Origin: Siphonobacter sp. BAB-5405
GTDB taxonomy: Bacteria; Bacteroidota; Bacteroidia; Cytophagales; Spirosomataceae
Reading direction: 5' to 3'
Assembly: GCF_002872335.1 (NCBI RefSeq)
Contig: NZ_NJAG01000013.1
Location: forward strand, 89,341-153,340
Length of the DNA: 64,000 nt
Of this stretch, positions 55,065 to 64,000 are shown in pieces. Each line of letters starts with the position of its first letter. Positions within the stretch are counted from its first letter, which is position 1. Both the position numbers and the translations under genes were made by a program. The notes beneath the pieces were generated by a model. The model worked only from the letters and a program-made list of their open reading frames with translations, was not told the DNA's origin and did no database searches.

Positions 55065-56063
55065 ATGCAAAAAAGCCAAGCCACCATCAAGCAAATTGCC
55101 CAGGAGTTAGGCGTTTCGATCTCCACGGTTTCGCGGGCCTTGCAGAACAACCCACGCATCGGCCTGCGTACCCGCGAACGCGTCTGGGAACTGGCCCGTC
55201 AATTGCAGTACCGGCCCAATCCGGCGGCGTTGATCCTGAAGAAAAAACACACCCGTACCATTGGCGTGGTGCTGCCTTTTCTGAAAGAAGAATTTTTTTC
55301 GACGGCTATTACGGCCATTGAAGATGTACTAACGGGGTACAACGTCGTCATCAGTCAGTCGCGGGATGAACTGGAACGCGAAAAAGGGGCTTTGGCTACC
55401 TTTCTGTCCAGTCGGGTGGATGGCGTCATTGCTTCCATTTCGGCGGAAACGCATCATTATCTGCATTTTAAGGAACTGGAAAGCTTTGGCATTCCCGTCG
55501 TGTTTTTTGACCGCGTACCCCGGCGATTGCCTGCTCATAAAGTCCGCAGTAACATCAGTACGGCCGCTCGCGAGCTGGTTGATTTCCTGGCTGATCGTGG
55601 CCTCGAACGCATCGCCCTGCTCAATGGTCCGGCTCAGCTGGAAGTTTCCGAGGAACGTCAGCAGGGCTATTTACAAGCCATGAAAGAGCGACAGCTGCCC
55701 ATCGATCCTTCGTACGTCTGTTCTTCGGATTTATCGAAAGCCGATACGCAGGCAAAAGTCGACTATCTGCTGAGCCGTGAACCAAAACCACAAGCCATTG
55801 TTGCCTTCAATGATTACATTTCCCTGTATGCCATGGAGCGGACCCAGGCTCTGGGTCTGATTCCGAATCAGGATGTGTATTTTGTAAGTTTTGCGAACCT
55901 GCCCATGATGGAATACGCTGCTCACCCGCCTCTGGCATCGGTCGATCAGTTTGCGTATACCATGGGCGAAAAGGCCGCCGAACTGCTCCTGCAACTCATC
56001 CAAAGTCCGGAGGAAATTCCGTATCAGGAACTTTGGGTAGAAACCAAGCTGGTCATTCATTAG
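55065..56063 (+). CDS. LacI-family transcriptional regulator
   Basis: 332 aa. N-terminal helix-turn-helix (ATIKQIAQELGVSISTVSRA, hinge LQYRPNPAAL) and periplasmic-binding-like effector domain (TRTIGVVLPFLKEEFFSTAI, GVIASISAETHHYLHFKELE, HPPLASVDQFAYTMGEKAAE). Divergent from galK with 167 nt between, so it is the natural candidate to control galKT; the operator was not identified by eye. Confidence 0.93.
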   Translation: MQKSQATIKQIAQELGVSISTVSRALQNNPRIGLRTRERVWELARQLQYRPNPAALILKKKHTRTIGVVLPFLKEEFFSTAITAIEDVLTGYNVVISQSRDELEREKGALATFLSSRVDGVIASISAETHHYLHFKELESFGIPVVFFDRVPRRLPAHKVRSNISTAARELVDFLADRGLERIALLNGPAQLEVSEERQQGYLQAMKERQLPIDPSYVCSSDLSKADTQAKVDYLLSREPKPQAIVAFNDYISLYAMERTQALGLIPNQDVYFVSFANLPMMEYAAHPPLASVDQFAYTMGEKAAELLLQLIQSPEEIPYQELWVETKLVIH

Positions 56064-56103
56064 GAAGCCAGCCATTGATTCAAAAGAAACACGTATCGTT
56101 AGT

Positions 56104-56601
56104 ATGGCCGAAAACTTATTCATTCCCGAAACCACTTCCCGTCAGGAACTCTACGAAAGTCTGGTACCCCAGATTGAAGCCCTTGTGCAGGGCGAAGACG
56201 ACTTTGTAGCCAATCTGGCCAACATTGCGGCCGCCCTGAAACAAACCTTTGATTTTTTCTGGGTTGGCTTTTATCTGCGGAAAAATAATCAACTCGTTCT
56301 GGGACCTTTTCAGGGGCCCATCGCCTGTACGCGGATTGACTTCAACAAGGGCGTTTGTGGACATGCCTATACCACGCAGCAAACGGTTCTGGTTCCCGAT
56401 GTGGACGCCTTCCCGGGACATATTGCCTGTTCGTCGGCGGCCCGTTCGGAGATTGTTCTGCCCGCTTTCGATGTCAACCAGGAGGTTTTTCTGGTACTGG
56501 ACGTGGATAGTGATCAGCTCGACGATTTCCACGAAGAAGATCGTCAGGGACTTGAGCAGGTAATGCGAATCATTGAAAAACTGGCCCGCACGAATTACTG
56601 A
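56104..56601 (+). CDS. GAF-domain protein, free methionine-(R)-sulfoxide reductase type
   Basis: 165 aa. Single GAF domain: FDFFWVGFYLRKNNQLVLGP, FQGPIACTRIDFNKGVCGHA, DAFPGHIACSSAARSEIVLP. The Cys positions (IACTRI, VCGHA, HIACSS) match the three catalytic Cys of fRMsr enzymes (MsrC), which reduce free methionine-R-sulfoxide. Follows the LacI gene by 40 nt. Confidence 0.88.
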   Translation: MAENLFIPETTSRQELYESLVPQIEALVQGEDDFVANLANIAAALKQTFDFFWVGFYLRKNNQLVLGPFQGPIACTRIDFNKGVCGHAYTTQQTVLVPDVDAFPGHIACSSAARSEIVLPAFDVNQEVFLVLDVDSDQLDDFHEEDRQGLEQVMRIIEKLARTNY

Positions 56602-56679
56602 GTTTGCCGTTGACGGTTTTCCGTTTTCAATAAAGTATTACCGTTTTCAGTTAATCCTGAGTCGTATTCGTGCTTATAA

Positions 56680-56735
56680 CAGGAAAGCCCTTCGCCTGGG
56701 AGGATCCAGACTTGAAGGGCTTTCCTGTTTTTTAT
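56680..56735. terminator. Bidirectional terminator
   Basis: Arms CAGGAAAGCCCTT / AAGGGCTTTCCTG followed by T-rich sequence, between convergent genes. Confidence 0.85.
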
Positions 56736-56765
56736 TTACTACCGGGCTAAAGATTTACTACTACC

Positions 56766-57218
56766 TTACTTTTTGATAAACCAGTCCTGCAAGGAAGACA
56801 GATTGTAAAACGCCCAGCTAAACACCACGGCCCAGAGTACGGCGAATACCAGCATCCAGCTCAGAATACGCAACGGCGATGCCTTAAAGGATACCGCCAG
56901 CAGGGTACCGCCAATGGGCGTAAACAGTAAGGGTGTCAGACAGGCAATACCGGCAATACCGAATTTTCGATAAATTCGTACGGCCCGCCGCGTGCTTTTG
57001 CTAAAACGCTTCCGCTTGGTTTTACGTAAGTCTTCCCAAACCAACCGAAGCCACTGGCCCAGAAAGGTAAAGAGGAAGACGCTGAACATCATGCCACAGA
57101 CGGTACAGAGGATGGTTTCCAGCAATGATAACTGGAGGGCTAAACCCGCCAATGGTCCGCCGACGAACTTCAGCATGGAAGCCAGTACAACGGAGAGATA
57201 CTTACTAATCAGTGTCAT
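56766..57218 (-). CDS. Small multi-pass membrane protein, unknown function
   Basis: 150 aa with about four membrane helices (MLKFVGGPLAGLALQLSLLE, MMFSVFLFTFLGQWLRLVW, GIAGIACLTPLLFTPIGGTL, ILSWMLVFAVLWAVVFSWAF) and a basic loop (RKTKRKRFSKSTRR). The GIAGIACLTPLLFTPIGG segment resembles small DedA/VTT-like transport proteins, but no family is firm. It follows upp by 6 nt on the same strand and is probably co-transcribed. Confidence 0.75.
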   Translation of the reverse strand: MTLISKYLSVVLASMLKFVGGPLAGLALQLSLLETILCTVCGMMFSVFLFTFLGQWLRLVWEDLRKTKRKRFSKSTRRAVRIYRKFGIAGIACLTPLLFTPIGGTLLAVSFKASPLRILSWMLVFAVLWAVVFSWAFYNLSSLQDWFIKK

Positions 57219-57224
57219 GACCTA

Positions 57225-57869
57225 CTACAGCTTTTCACCAAAGGCCAAATCACCGGCATCGCCAAGACCGGGAATGATGTAATAATTATGATTCAATCGT
57301 TCGTCGATGTCCCCGACCCACAAACGACACTCGGGCATACGCTCCTGGAGATATTTGATTCCCTCGGGAGCTGCAATGGCTGCCGCAATGTGCGTACGGG
57401 CCGGAATGCCGTACCGTAACAGGGATCGGTACGAAATTTCCAGCGACTTTCCAGTAGCCAGCATGGGGTCTACAATGATGAGCGTTTTGCCGGTTAAATC
57501 AGGACAGGAGATATATTCCAGTTCGACGGTAAACTCTTCCCCTTCGGCGTGAAGCCCCCGGTATGCTCCAATAAAGGCATTCTGGGCTCCATCGAAGGCA
57601 TTGAGAAAGCCCTGATGGAAAGGCAGACTGGCCCGCAAAACCGCCGCTAGCACGGGCTGCTGAGCCATGAGAAAGGTCTTACTCGTTCCGAGCGGGGTCT
57701 CTACCTCCGTTTTAGTATAGGTAAGCGTTTTGGAAATCTCGTAGGCCAGAATCTCCCCGAGCCGTTCCAGATTCCGCCGAAATCGCAGGGGATCTTTCTG
57801 AATACGAACGTCTCGAAGTTCGGCTATGAAATGGTTGGCTATGGAAGATTGCTCGGTCAGGACAAACAT
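57225..57869 (-). CDS. upp: Uracil phosphoribosyltransferase
   Basis: 214 aa. Makes UMP from uracil and PRPP. PRPP loop VDPMLATGKSLEIS; uracil-binding C-terminal region IIPGLGDAGDLAFGEK; VLRASLPFHQGFLNAFDGAQ. First gene of a two-gene unit with the small membrane protein. Confidence 0.94.
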   Translation of the reverse strand: MFVLTEQSSIANHFIAELRDVRIQKDPLRFRRNLERLGEILAYEISKTLTYTKTEVETPLGTSKTFLMAQQPVLAAVLRASLPFHQGFLNAFDGAQNAFIGAYRGLHAEGEEFTVELEYISCPDLTGKTLIIVDPMLATGKSLEISYRSLLRYGIPARTHIAAAIAAPEGIKYLQERMPECRLWVGDIDERLNHNYYIIPGLGDAGDLAFGEKL

Positions 57870-57971
57870 GTAAAAATGAATTTCAGAATCCTTTTGTAAT
57901 TTGCAGGGCCTTTTGGCTGTTTACAAAGTAAGTAATAAAACGTTAAACCCGAGGGTACGCGTCTTTCTCCT

Positions 57972-59702
57972 ATGCCAAGATTTACCCTATTCTTTTCTCT
58001 TTTGTGGTTACAGGCTGCGGTTGCGTGGAGTCAAAGCGTATACGCCCCACTTAATTCGGATTATTACCACCTCATCGATCGGTATGAAATCAAAAGCGGT
58101 AAACACGCTCCGGGTTACCAAAGTACAGTAAAGCCGTACCTGCGTAAAAATATCATCCAGTTGATCGACAGCCTTTCCTGCGATGAATGTGCTGATTTAT
58201 CGGATGTCGACCGCTTCAATATCAAGTATCTCCGGGAAGATAGCTGGGAATGGAGTAAGAAGCCCGAGCAAACGGCCAATAGCAAAGAACCCTTCTGGCA
58301 GTACTTCTACCACAAGAAGAATGATATGTACAGCGTCTCCAACGACGACGTTGAACTACACATTAATCCCGTTTTGTATGGTTTGCTGGGTGTTGGGAAA
58401 GATGCCTCGCCCTACTCTTACATCAACACGCGGGGGCTTGAAATTCGGGGTTCGATTGGTAAAAAGCTGGGTTTCTACACGTACGTGACCGACACGCAGA
58501 TGCGTCTGCCGGGTTACTATCAGGATCGGATCAATTTCTTTAAAGCCGTTCCTAACGAAGCCGCCTATAAAATTTTCCGCAGTACGACTAACTCCGACGG
58601 CGTGACCGTTACGCCGGAAACGGCTACCGATTTTTTCACGGCCCGCGGCTACATCACCTTTGATCCTATCAAGCAGATTAATCTTCAGTTTGGTCACGAT
58701 AAGGTTTTTATTGGCAATGGCTTTCGTTCGATGATCCTGTCGGATAACAGCGGTCCCTACCTCTTTTTGAAGCTTACCACCAAAATCGGACCGTTTCAAT
58801 ACGTCAACTTATTCAGCGAAATCAGTAACCAGCAGGATAGTATCCCGGCGTATGGTGCTCTGCCTACCAAAAAATACATGGCTTATCATCGCCTGGGTCT
58901 GAATATTGGTGATAACGTAAACATCGGTCTTTTCGAGTCGATCATTCACAGCCGCGATAAATCGCAGGGCTACTTCGATTTGAGCTATCTCAATCCCGTC
59001 ATTTTTTATCGGGCCATTGAAGCCCAGAAGTTTAGTGCCGACAACACCATGGTGGGTATGGATGTCCGCTGGACTTTCCTAAGGCAATTTCAGACCTACG
59101 GACAGCTCAATCTCGACGAATTCAATTTCCAGGAAGTACGCAAAGCCCGGGGCTGGTGGGGAAATAAATTCGGCTACCAGCTAGGAGCAAAATACATCAA
59201 CGCCTTTAACGTCGATAACCTTGATTTACAGGTCGAATGGAACGGGGCCCGCCCGTATACCTTCCAGCACGTGTCCAACAAAACCAATTACGTTCATTAC
59301 AATCAGGCCATGGCCCATCCCATGGGAGCCAACTTTCAGGAAGTAGTCGGCACCATCCGGTACCAGCCGCTGCCTCGCCTGAACGTAACGGCGGTTGTTC
59401 TGGGTGCCAACTACGGACTCGATCTGCCCGGTCGCAATTATGGAAGTAACCCCCTGCTCAACTACAACGAAGCCGACCGCCCCGCCGGACGTGAATACGG
59501 TAACTTTATTGGCCAGGGCGTAGGAACCAATCTTTTTTACGGCGAACTCGTAGCTTCGTACCAGTTCCGGCACAATGTCTTTATCGACTTCCGTCAGGTA
59601 TTCCGTGATCAGAAATCCGCTCTTTCCCAATTTGACCGTAGCACAGTTTTTTCATCGCTTTCCATCCGAATTAATTCGCCACAGCGTTTGCTGGCTTTTT
59701 AA
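57972..59702 (+). CDS. Outer-membrane beta-barrel protein, Wzi/RemB-like
   Basis: 576 aa with signal peptide MPRFTLFFSLLWLQAAVAW(SQ). The rest is a beta-barrel: FGHDKVFIGNGFRSMILSDN and IGPFQYVNLFSEISNQQ match the signature region of Wzi-type capsule proteins and of RemB-like gliding-associated proteins; LMARYFD-type strands continue to the C-terminus. It may bind or assemble surface polysaccharide. It sits upstream of flippase and glycosyltransferase genes. The exact family is not certain. Confidence 0.75.
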   Translation: MPRFTLFFSLLWLQAAVAWSQSVYAPLNSDYYHLIDRYEIKSGKHAPGYQSTVKPYLRKNIIQLIDSLSCDECADLSDVDRFNIKYLREDSWEWSKKPEQTANSKEPFWQYFYHKKNDMYSVSNDDVELHINPVLYGLLGVGKDASPYSYINTRGLEIRGSIGKKLGFYTYVTDTQMRLPGYYQDRINFFKAVPNEAAYKIFRSTTNSDGVTVTPETATDFFTARGYITFDPIKQINLQFGHDKVFIGNGFRSMILSDNSGPYLFLKLTTKIGPFQYVNLFSEISNQQDSIPAYGALPTKKYMAYHRLGLNIGDNVNIGLFESIIHSRDKSQGYFDLSYLNPVIFYRAIEAQKFSADNTMVGMDVRWTFLRQFQTYGQLNLDEFNFQEVRKARGWWGNKFGYQLGAKYINAFNVDNLDLQVEWNGARPYTFQHVSNKTNYVHYNQAMAHPMGANFQEVVGTIRYQPLPRLNVTAVVLGANYGLDLPGRNYGSNPLLNYNEADRPAGREYGNFIGQGVGTNLFYGELVASYQFRHNVFIDFRQVFRDQKSALSQFDRSTVFSSLSIRINSPQRLLAF

Positions 59703-60026
59703 TTTCCGTTATTTTTACTGTATTTAAAGCCTATTAATCTGACCGCCATCAAGATTATGACTTGGAAGTGCACTGCTGGTTCAGCGAATTTTTCCGCCTT
59801 TGTAAGCTCCGGAATATTTTCCTATGCGATGGGCTGGCTTCAGCCCCTGCCTTTCCCTGGTCCATCTTCCTTGATGGTTCCTGTTTCCTGCTCTACCCCA
59901 AATCCCTATATCAACGCGTAATGAAAGCAGGCCACGCTATGTGCGGCGGTGTCTTTTATTCGCTATCTATTCTAGTCCACCCTTAACAGCTTTTGGGAAT
60001 CGTCCCAATTCATTTATTACAGCTAC
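59703..60026. other. Intergenic region before the flippase gene
   Basis: 324 nt. No gene, repeat or clear promoter seen; a 74-codon frame from 59762 has no family features. Confidence 0.4.
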
Positions 60027-61466
60027 ATGAGTACGAAAAAAAGTGCAGTAGATGGGGGCAAATGGATAACCTTATCCACGGTTATTTCAACGGTCTTTCA
60101 ATTCTTACAGGTAACCATCCTGGCCAGAATTCTAGATCCCTCGGTATTTGGGGTAGTGAGTGTCAGTGCATTGCTTATCAACTTATTTTACATCTTCAGT
60201 AACCTCGGCTTTTCCAATTCCATTATCTATAAACAGGAGAACGACCGTAACATACTATCCAGCATTTATTTCACCAGCTTATTACTGGGACTCACCATCT
60301 TCTGCATTGCGTACCTGAGTGCTCCGCTGGTCGTGGCCTACTATAAGGAGCCCAAACTCGACTACGTAATCAAGCTGGCGTCGATCTACTTCCTCATTAT
60401 TTATTTTGGTCAGATTTATCTGTTTCTGCTACAAAAAGAACTGAAGTTCAAGACGATCGCCCTCATGGAGATCATTGCCACCGTTGCGGGTACGGCCATC
60501 ACGATTGCTTTAGCGTATAATCATTACGAAGAACTCTCCCTGATTTACGGACAACTGGCTACCCACGTTATTCGTACTTCCCTGCAAATCATCCTGGGTC
60601 GCCATCTGTTTACGCCCAGGCTTTACCTGAATTTTAACGCCATCAAAGAGCACCTGAAGTTTGGCGTATATAACGTGGGTGATGGCTTACTGGGCTTTGT
60701 ACAGGGTAATTCCGATAACATTATTGTGGGTGGTTTACTGGGCGTTAAAGCCCTGGGTTATTACACGATTGCCTCACAACTGGCGATCTTCCCCATTACC
60801 AAACTCAGTCCTATTATTTTACAGGTGGCCTACCCGATTCTGGCTAAAATGAAGGAAAGTGATTCGGAGCTAAAGAAAGCCTATCTGAGCATTTTAGACC
60901 TGGTTAGCTACCTCAATATTCCTTTGCTGGCGGGACTCTATATTACGGCTGACAGTGTCGTACCGCTGATGTACGGTCCGGGTTGGGAAGAGACCATTCC
61001 CCTCATCAAGATTTTCGTATTCGTCAGTATATTCTACTGCCTTTCCAATCCCTTGTTTACGCTGGCGTTCACGAAAGGAAAACCCAATCTGCTTTTCTAT
61101 CTGAATTTGGTTACGCTGCTGGTGAAAGTCCCGTTGCTTTACGTATTGGGTACCCGTTGGCAGGTATACGGCATTGCTACGGCTTTCCTGCTCAGTACGT
61201 TTATCAACCTGATTCTGAACTTCTTTATCGTTCAGCATTTAGTCGGTGATTTTATCCGTGATTTCTTCGCCAACTTCATCAAACCCGTACTTTTCTGTAC
61301 GCTGATGATTCTGGTTATTCTGGCGTATAAACAGTACGTAGGCAACAGTGGCCTATTTCACACGCTTGCTCAAATCCTCATCGGTGGCAGTATTTATCTG
61401 TTACTCACTTTCAAATACAAGATTACGCTCAAAGAAATTATAGCGTTTAGACGAAGCGTTTCCTAG
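60027..61466 (+). CDS. Lipid-linked oligosaccharide flippase (Wzx, MOP superfamily)
   Basis: 479 aa with about 12-14 membrane helices. Starts MSTKKSAVDGGKWITLSTVI, typical of the polysaccharide export family; AYLSAPLVVAYYKEPKLDYV and DGLLGFVQGNSDNIIVGGLL fit the family. It flips lipid-linked sugar repeats for surface polysaccharide. First gene of a plus-strand run with the acyltransferase and two glycosyltransferases. Confidence 0.88.
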   Translation: MSTKKSAVDGGKWITLSTVISTVFQFLQVTILARILDPSVFGVVSVSALLINLFYIFSNLGFSNSIIYKQENDRNILSSIYFTSLLLGLTIFCIAYLSAPLVVAYYKEPKLDYVIKLASIYFLIIYFGQIYLFLLQKELKFKTIALMEIIATVAGTAITIALAYNHYEELSLIYGQLATHVIRTSLQIILGRHLFTPRLYLNFNAIKEHLKFGVYNVGDGLLGFVQGNSDNIIVGGLLGVKALGYYTIASQLAIFPITKLSPIILQVAYPILAKMKESDSELKKAYLSILDLVSYLNIPLLAGLYITADSVVPLMYGPGWEETIPLIKIFVFVSIFYCLSNPLFTLAFTKGKPNLLFYLNLVTLLVKVPLLYVLGTRWQVYGIATAFLLSTFINLILNFFIVQHLVGDFIRDFFANFIKPVLFCTLMILVILAYKQYVGNSGLFHTLAQILIGGSIYLLLTFKYKITLKEIIAFRRSVS

Positions 61467-61496
61467 CCCAAGTCGAATTCTAAGCTGACCTAAACG

Positions 61497-62627
61497 ATGA
61501 AACACCGATTCGATGTACTGGATATTTTCAGGGGTATTTTTGCCTCTCTCGTGGTTTTGTTTCACATGGCCCTGTCGGCTGACACGCCCATACTGAACAA
61601 TCAATTTATCGATAACGCTGATGTTTTCGTTGATTTTTTCTTTGTGTTGAGCGGGTTCGTCATCACCTACCGATACCAGGCCATTGCCACTACGCAGGAT
61701 TTTTCGCTGTACTTCAGCAAGCGTATTCTTCGCATTTATCCGCTGCATTTATTCATGCTGGCCATCTTCCTTATTATGGAAGTAACGAAGAAATACATGA
61801 CTTCCTACGTACAGATCAACCAGTTGGATAATGAGAACAACAACGTCGTTACCTTCTTTACTTCCCTCTTTCTGCTCAACTCGGTCAAGCTGTTCGGGGT
61901 TAAGGATTTGAGCTGGAATATTCCCAGCTGGTCGATTAGTGCCGAGATGATTTCCTACTTTTTCTTTGGCGTTTGTATGCTCTTCATTGCTCAGGTTAAG
62001 CTGATCCGCTGGAAGAAGGAAGTATACGCTCTGATTATTGTACTCGTCGTTGCGATTCTGTACGCAGTGACCGGCTCTTTCCGGATGAATTACGGATACG
62101 ATTACGGGTTTCTGCGGGGACTTATCGGCTTTTTTACGGGGGCTGTCTGTTTCTGTATTTTCCTGGAAGTGTATCCGCTCTGGCATACCCTCAAAGACAG
62201 CTGGTTTAGTCTGGCTGAATTCGTTTCGGTCGTCCTGATCTTTCTAGCCATTTATTTCGGGGCGTATTTAAAGGAAATAGGCGTTGTTTATGATCTCATT
62301 TTCTTCATTCCGATTCTGATTTTCTCGTTTGAAAAGGGTTTCATTTCCAAATTTCTGAAACGCATCCCCTTTTTACACAAGGTAGGATTGTACAGTTATT
62401 CCATTTACCTGACTCATCCCTTTACCCTGAGTATTTTCAACATCTTCTTTATCCGGATTTTACACTTTCAGAAAGAAGATTATAGCTATTTATTCATTCT
62501 CAATTACGCCCTCATTTTCATTTTTGCCCGCTGGACGTACCATCACGTAGAAATGAAATTCAAGGATTACAAGTGGTTGGATTCCCTGCGAGGTTCCCGC
62601 AAAGGAGCCCTTCCGAATCAGCACTAA
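61497..62627 (+). CDS. Acyltransferase family 3 membrane protein
   Basis: 376 aa with about 10 membrane helices. LDIFRGIFASLVVLFHMALS holds the Arg and the catalytic-type His of OafA/NolL-like enzymes, which O-acetylate or otherwise acylate surface sugars. C-terminal YSIYLTHPFTL is another family motif. 30 nt after the flippase gene. Confidence 0.9.
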   Translation: MKHRFDVLDIFRGIFASLVVLFHMALSADTPILNNQFIDNADVFVDFFFVLSGFVITYRYQAIATTQDFSLYFSKRILRIYPLHLFMLAIFLIMEVTKKYMTSYVQINQLDNENNNVVTFFTSLFLLNSVKLFGVKDLSWNIPSWSISAEMISYFFFGVCMLFIAQVKLIRWKKEVYALIIVLVVAILYAVTGSFRMNYGYDYGFLRGLIGFFTGAVCFCIFLEVYPLWHTLKDSWFSLAEFVSVVLIFLAIYFGAYLKEIGVVYDLIFFIPILIFSFEKGFISKFLKRIPFLHKVGLYSYSIYLTHPFTLSIFNIFFIRILHFQKEDYSYLFILNYALIFIFARWTYHHVEMKFKDYKWLDSLRGSRKGALPNQH

Positions 62628-62670
62628 CAAGGAAGTTTTCTGTTTTACCGCCGTTTTTACCTTCCGATTT

Positions 62671-63468
62671 ATGGGTACTCATTTTGCCGAGGTTACGCTA
62701 TTGATTACACACTACAACCGTAGCCAGTCGCTGCAACGATTATTGCAGGCGTTTGAGGATTTGAACTGTTCGTTTGGTCAGATTGTCGTTTCCGATGATG
62801 GCAGCAAACCCGAGCATCGGCAGGTACTGGAAGCCCTGCAACGCTCGTATGCCTTCGATCTGATTACGACGCCCGTAAATAAAGGATTAGCGAATAATAT
62901 CAACAAGGGACAGGATGCGGTCCACCAACCGTACACGCTGTACGTGCAGGAAGATTTTGTTCCGAAACCGGCGTTTGCCGAACATTTTCAGGATGCCCTG
63001 CATCTGATGCAACAGAACGGCAGCCTGGACATTGCCCGGCTGTATGCCTACTTCCCGTACCCCTACCTCAAACCCTACGATAAGGGCTTTTCGGAAATGG
63101 TGTTCAAAGGAGAGTTCTGGAATATGGATCACCTGAAATTTTACTACTACAGTGATCATCCGCACCTGCGTCGGAGTACCTTTTTTCAGAAATTTGGCCG
63201 TTATACGGAAGGCACCAACAGTGATCAGGCCGAGTTTCAGATGTGCCTGTCGTTCATTAAACACGGGGGAAAAGGCCTGTTCTTTAATGCTTTCACCACG
63301 CTATTTGACCAGGCGAATTCGGCGAGTGAACCCAGTACGGCAACGTTCCGGGCCGACTGGAAGCAGAGCCCTACGCCCTGGGTGCGACTGCTGCGATGGG
63401 GCTATTTAAAATACCGGTTTTTCAAGAACACCGTTCAGCTACTCACCTACCAACGCCAGGACTCTTGA
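62671..63468 (+). CDS. Family 2 glycosyltransferase, tandem copy 1
   Basis: 265 aa. GT-A fold: VTLLITHYNRSQSLQRLLQA, IVVSDDGSKPEHRQVLEALQ (donor/metal Asp), NNINKGQDAV, LYVQEDFVPKP (DxD-like acidic pair) and YSDHPHLRRSTFFQKF near the acceptor side. Probably adds a sugar to the lipid-linked repeat unit. Nearly collinear with the next gene, 12 nt away. Confidence 0.9.
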   Translation: MGTHFAEVTLLITHYNRSQSLQRLLQAFEDLNCSFGQIVVSDDGSKPEHRQVLEALQRSYAFDLITTPVNKGLANNINKGQDAVHQPYTLYVQEDFVPKPAFAEHFQDALHLMQQNGSLDIARLYAYFPYPYLKPYDKGFSEMVFKGEFWNMDHLKFYYYSDHPHLRRSTFFQKFGRYTEGTNSDQAEFQMCLSFIKHGGKGLFFNAFTTLFDQANSASEPSTATFRADWKQSPTPWVRLLRWGYLKYRFFKNTVQLLTYQRQDS

Positions 63469-63480
63469 CCCTCTACGCGA

Positions 63481-64000
63481 ATGAATTATTCCTTCCCCGA
63501 CGTTACATTGCTGGTTACGCATTACAACCGAAGCAGTTCGCTGGAGCACTTGCTGACCAGCTATCAGCAAATCGGTTGCCAGTTTGGCGATATTGTCGTT
63601 TCAGACGACGGCAGTAAGCCCGAACACCTGCAAAGGCTTCGGGAACTTCAGCAAACTTTTCATTTTCAGCTCATTACGACGCCCCAGAACCGGGGCCTTG
63701 GGAACAATATCAACAAAGGACAGGACGCCGTAAAAACGCCCTTGACGCTGTATGTGCAGGAAGACTTTGAACCCAGTCCGGATTTTCCCCTGCACTTTAC
63801 GCACGCTCTGGAGCTAATGGATGCGAATAAAAACCTGGATTATATCCGTTTTTACGCGTACATCCCCTATCCGTACCTGCGGCCCTATGCGTACAATTTT
63901 TCAGAGATATACCTGCCCCCCTTTGGTATGGATTACACGAAAATTTACGCCTACAGTGACCATCCTCACCTGCGTCGGAGTACGTTTCTACAGAAATTTG
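63481..64000 (+). CDS. Family 2 glycosyltransferase, tandem copy 2 (partial)
   Basis: 173 codons, running off the window edge. Begins at the ATG 63481 (MNYSFPDVTLLVTHYNRSSS) and repeats the blocks of copy 1: IVVSDDGSKPEHL, NNINKGQDAV, LYVQEDFEPSP and YSDHPHLRRSTFLQKF. Roughly half of the residues match copy 1 by eye. A recent or conserved tandem duplication. Confidence 0.88.
   Translation, partial: MNYSFPDVTLLVTHYNRSSSLEHLLTSYQQIGCQFGDIVVSDDGSKPEHLQRLRELQQTFHFQLITTPQNRGLGNNINKGQDAVKTPLTLYVQEDFEPSPDFPLHFTHALELMDANKNLDYIRFYAYIPYPYLRPYAYNFSEIYLPPFGMDYTKIYAYSDHPHLRRSTFLQKF

Noticed and set aside
59762-59986. 74-codon frame upstream of the flippase gene
   Set aside because: Cys/Trp/Phe-rich with no signal peptide or domain.

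Overview
The window reads as a chromosome segment from a Bacteroidota bacterium, most likely Cytophagales (Spirosoma/Siphonobacter-like); genus is a guess. Supporting evidence: gliding genes gldE and gldG, two secreted proteins with type IX secretion (T9SS) C-terminal sorting domains, a GLPGLI protein beside a TonB-type outer-membrane protein, mutY-ssb-gldE next to HU-TPR-rng, Bacteroidetes-type TAnnTTTG promoter boxes, almost no Shine-Dalgarno sequences, and many GTG/TTG starts. Base composition is near 50% GC throughout. I saw no rRNA, tRNA, CRISPR array, prophage, transposase or plasmid function.

Layout. 0-5 kb: small membrane and envelope proteins, an Arg/Asp-rich lipoprotein, an SDR oxidoreductase and a Dabb protein. 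3.8-12 kb: gldE, ssb and mutY on the minus strand, then HU, a TPR protein, a 29-aa basic protein and rng (frameshifted) on the plus strand, then a J-domain protein. 12-17 kb: alcohol dehydrogenase, metallophosphoesterase, secreted dienelactone hydrolase and a PaaE-like reductase. 17-24 kb: GLPGLI plus TonB-type beta-barrel pair, a small barrel protein and a frameshifted recQ. 24-33 kb: T9SS metalloprotease, D-Ala-D-Ala carboxypeptidase, udk, eno, divIC-like, low-molecular-weight phosphatase and gpmI. 33-41 kb: palindromic repeats, gldG, an ECF sigma/anti-sigma/DUF4097 operon, an FMN reductase, an AlkD-like repair protein, a Crp regulator and RidA. 40-52 kb: fba, accD, GH20 hexosaminidase, a T9SS protein, mazG, pruA, a second ECF sigma with a Cys/His-rich partner, and gmk. 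52-58 kb: galKT divergent from a LacI regulator, an fRMsr-type GAF protein and upp. 58-64 kb: a Wzi/RemB-like barrel, a flippase, an acyltransferase and two tandem glycosyltransferases, which look like the start of a surface-polysaccharide cluster running off the window.

Most of the window is housekeeping: glycolysis (fba, gpmI, eno), nucleotide salvage (udk, upp, gmk), DNA repair (mutY, recQ, alkD-like), envelope biogenesis and gliding. I found no convincing new multi-gene system. The points most worth a second look are a family of noncoding repeats made of four consecutive palindromes (three copies around 30.7 and 33.5-33.8 kb), single-base frameshifts in two conserved genes (rng and recQ), an anti-sigma-like protein with HEAT-type repeats, a polyampholyte Arg/Asp lipoprotein, gldG without gldF beside it, and a stem-loop just upstream of accD.
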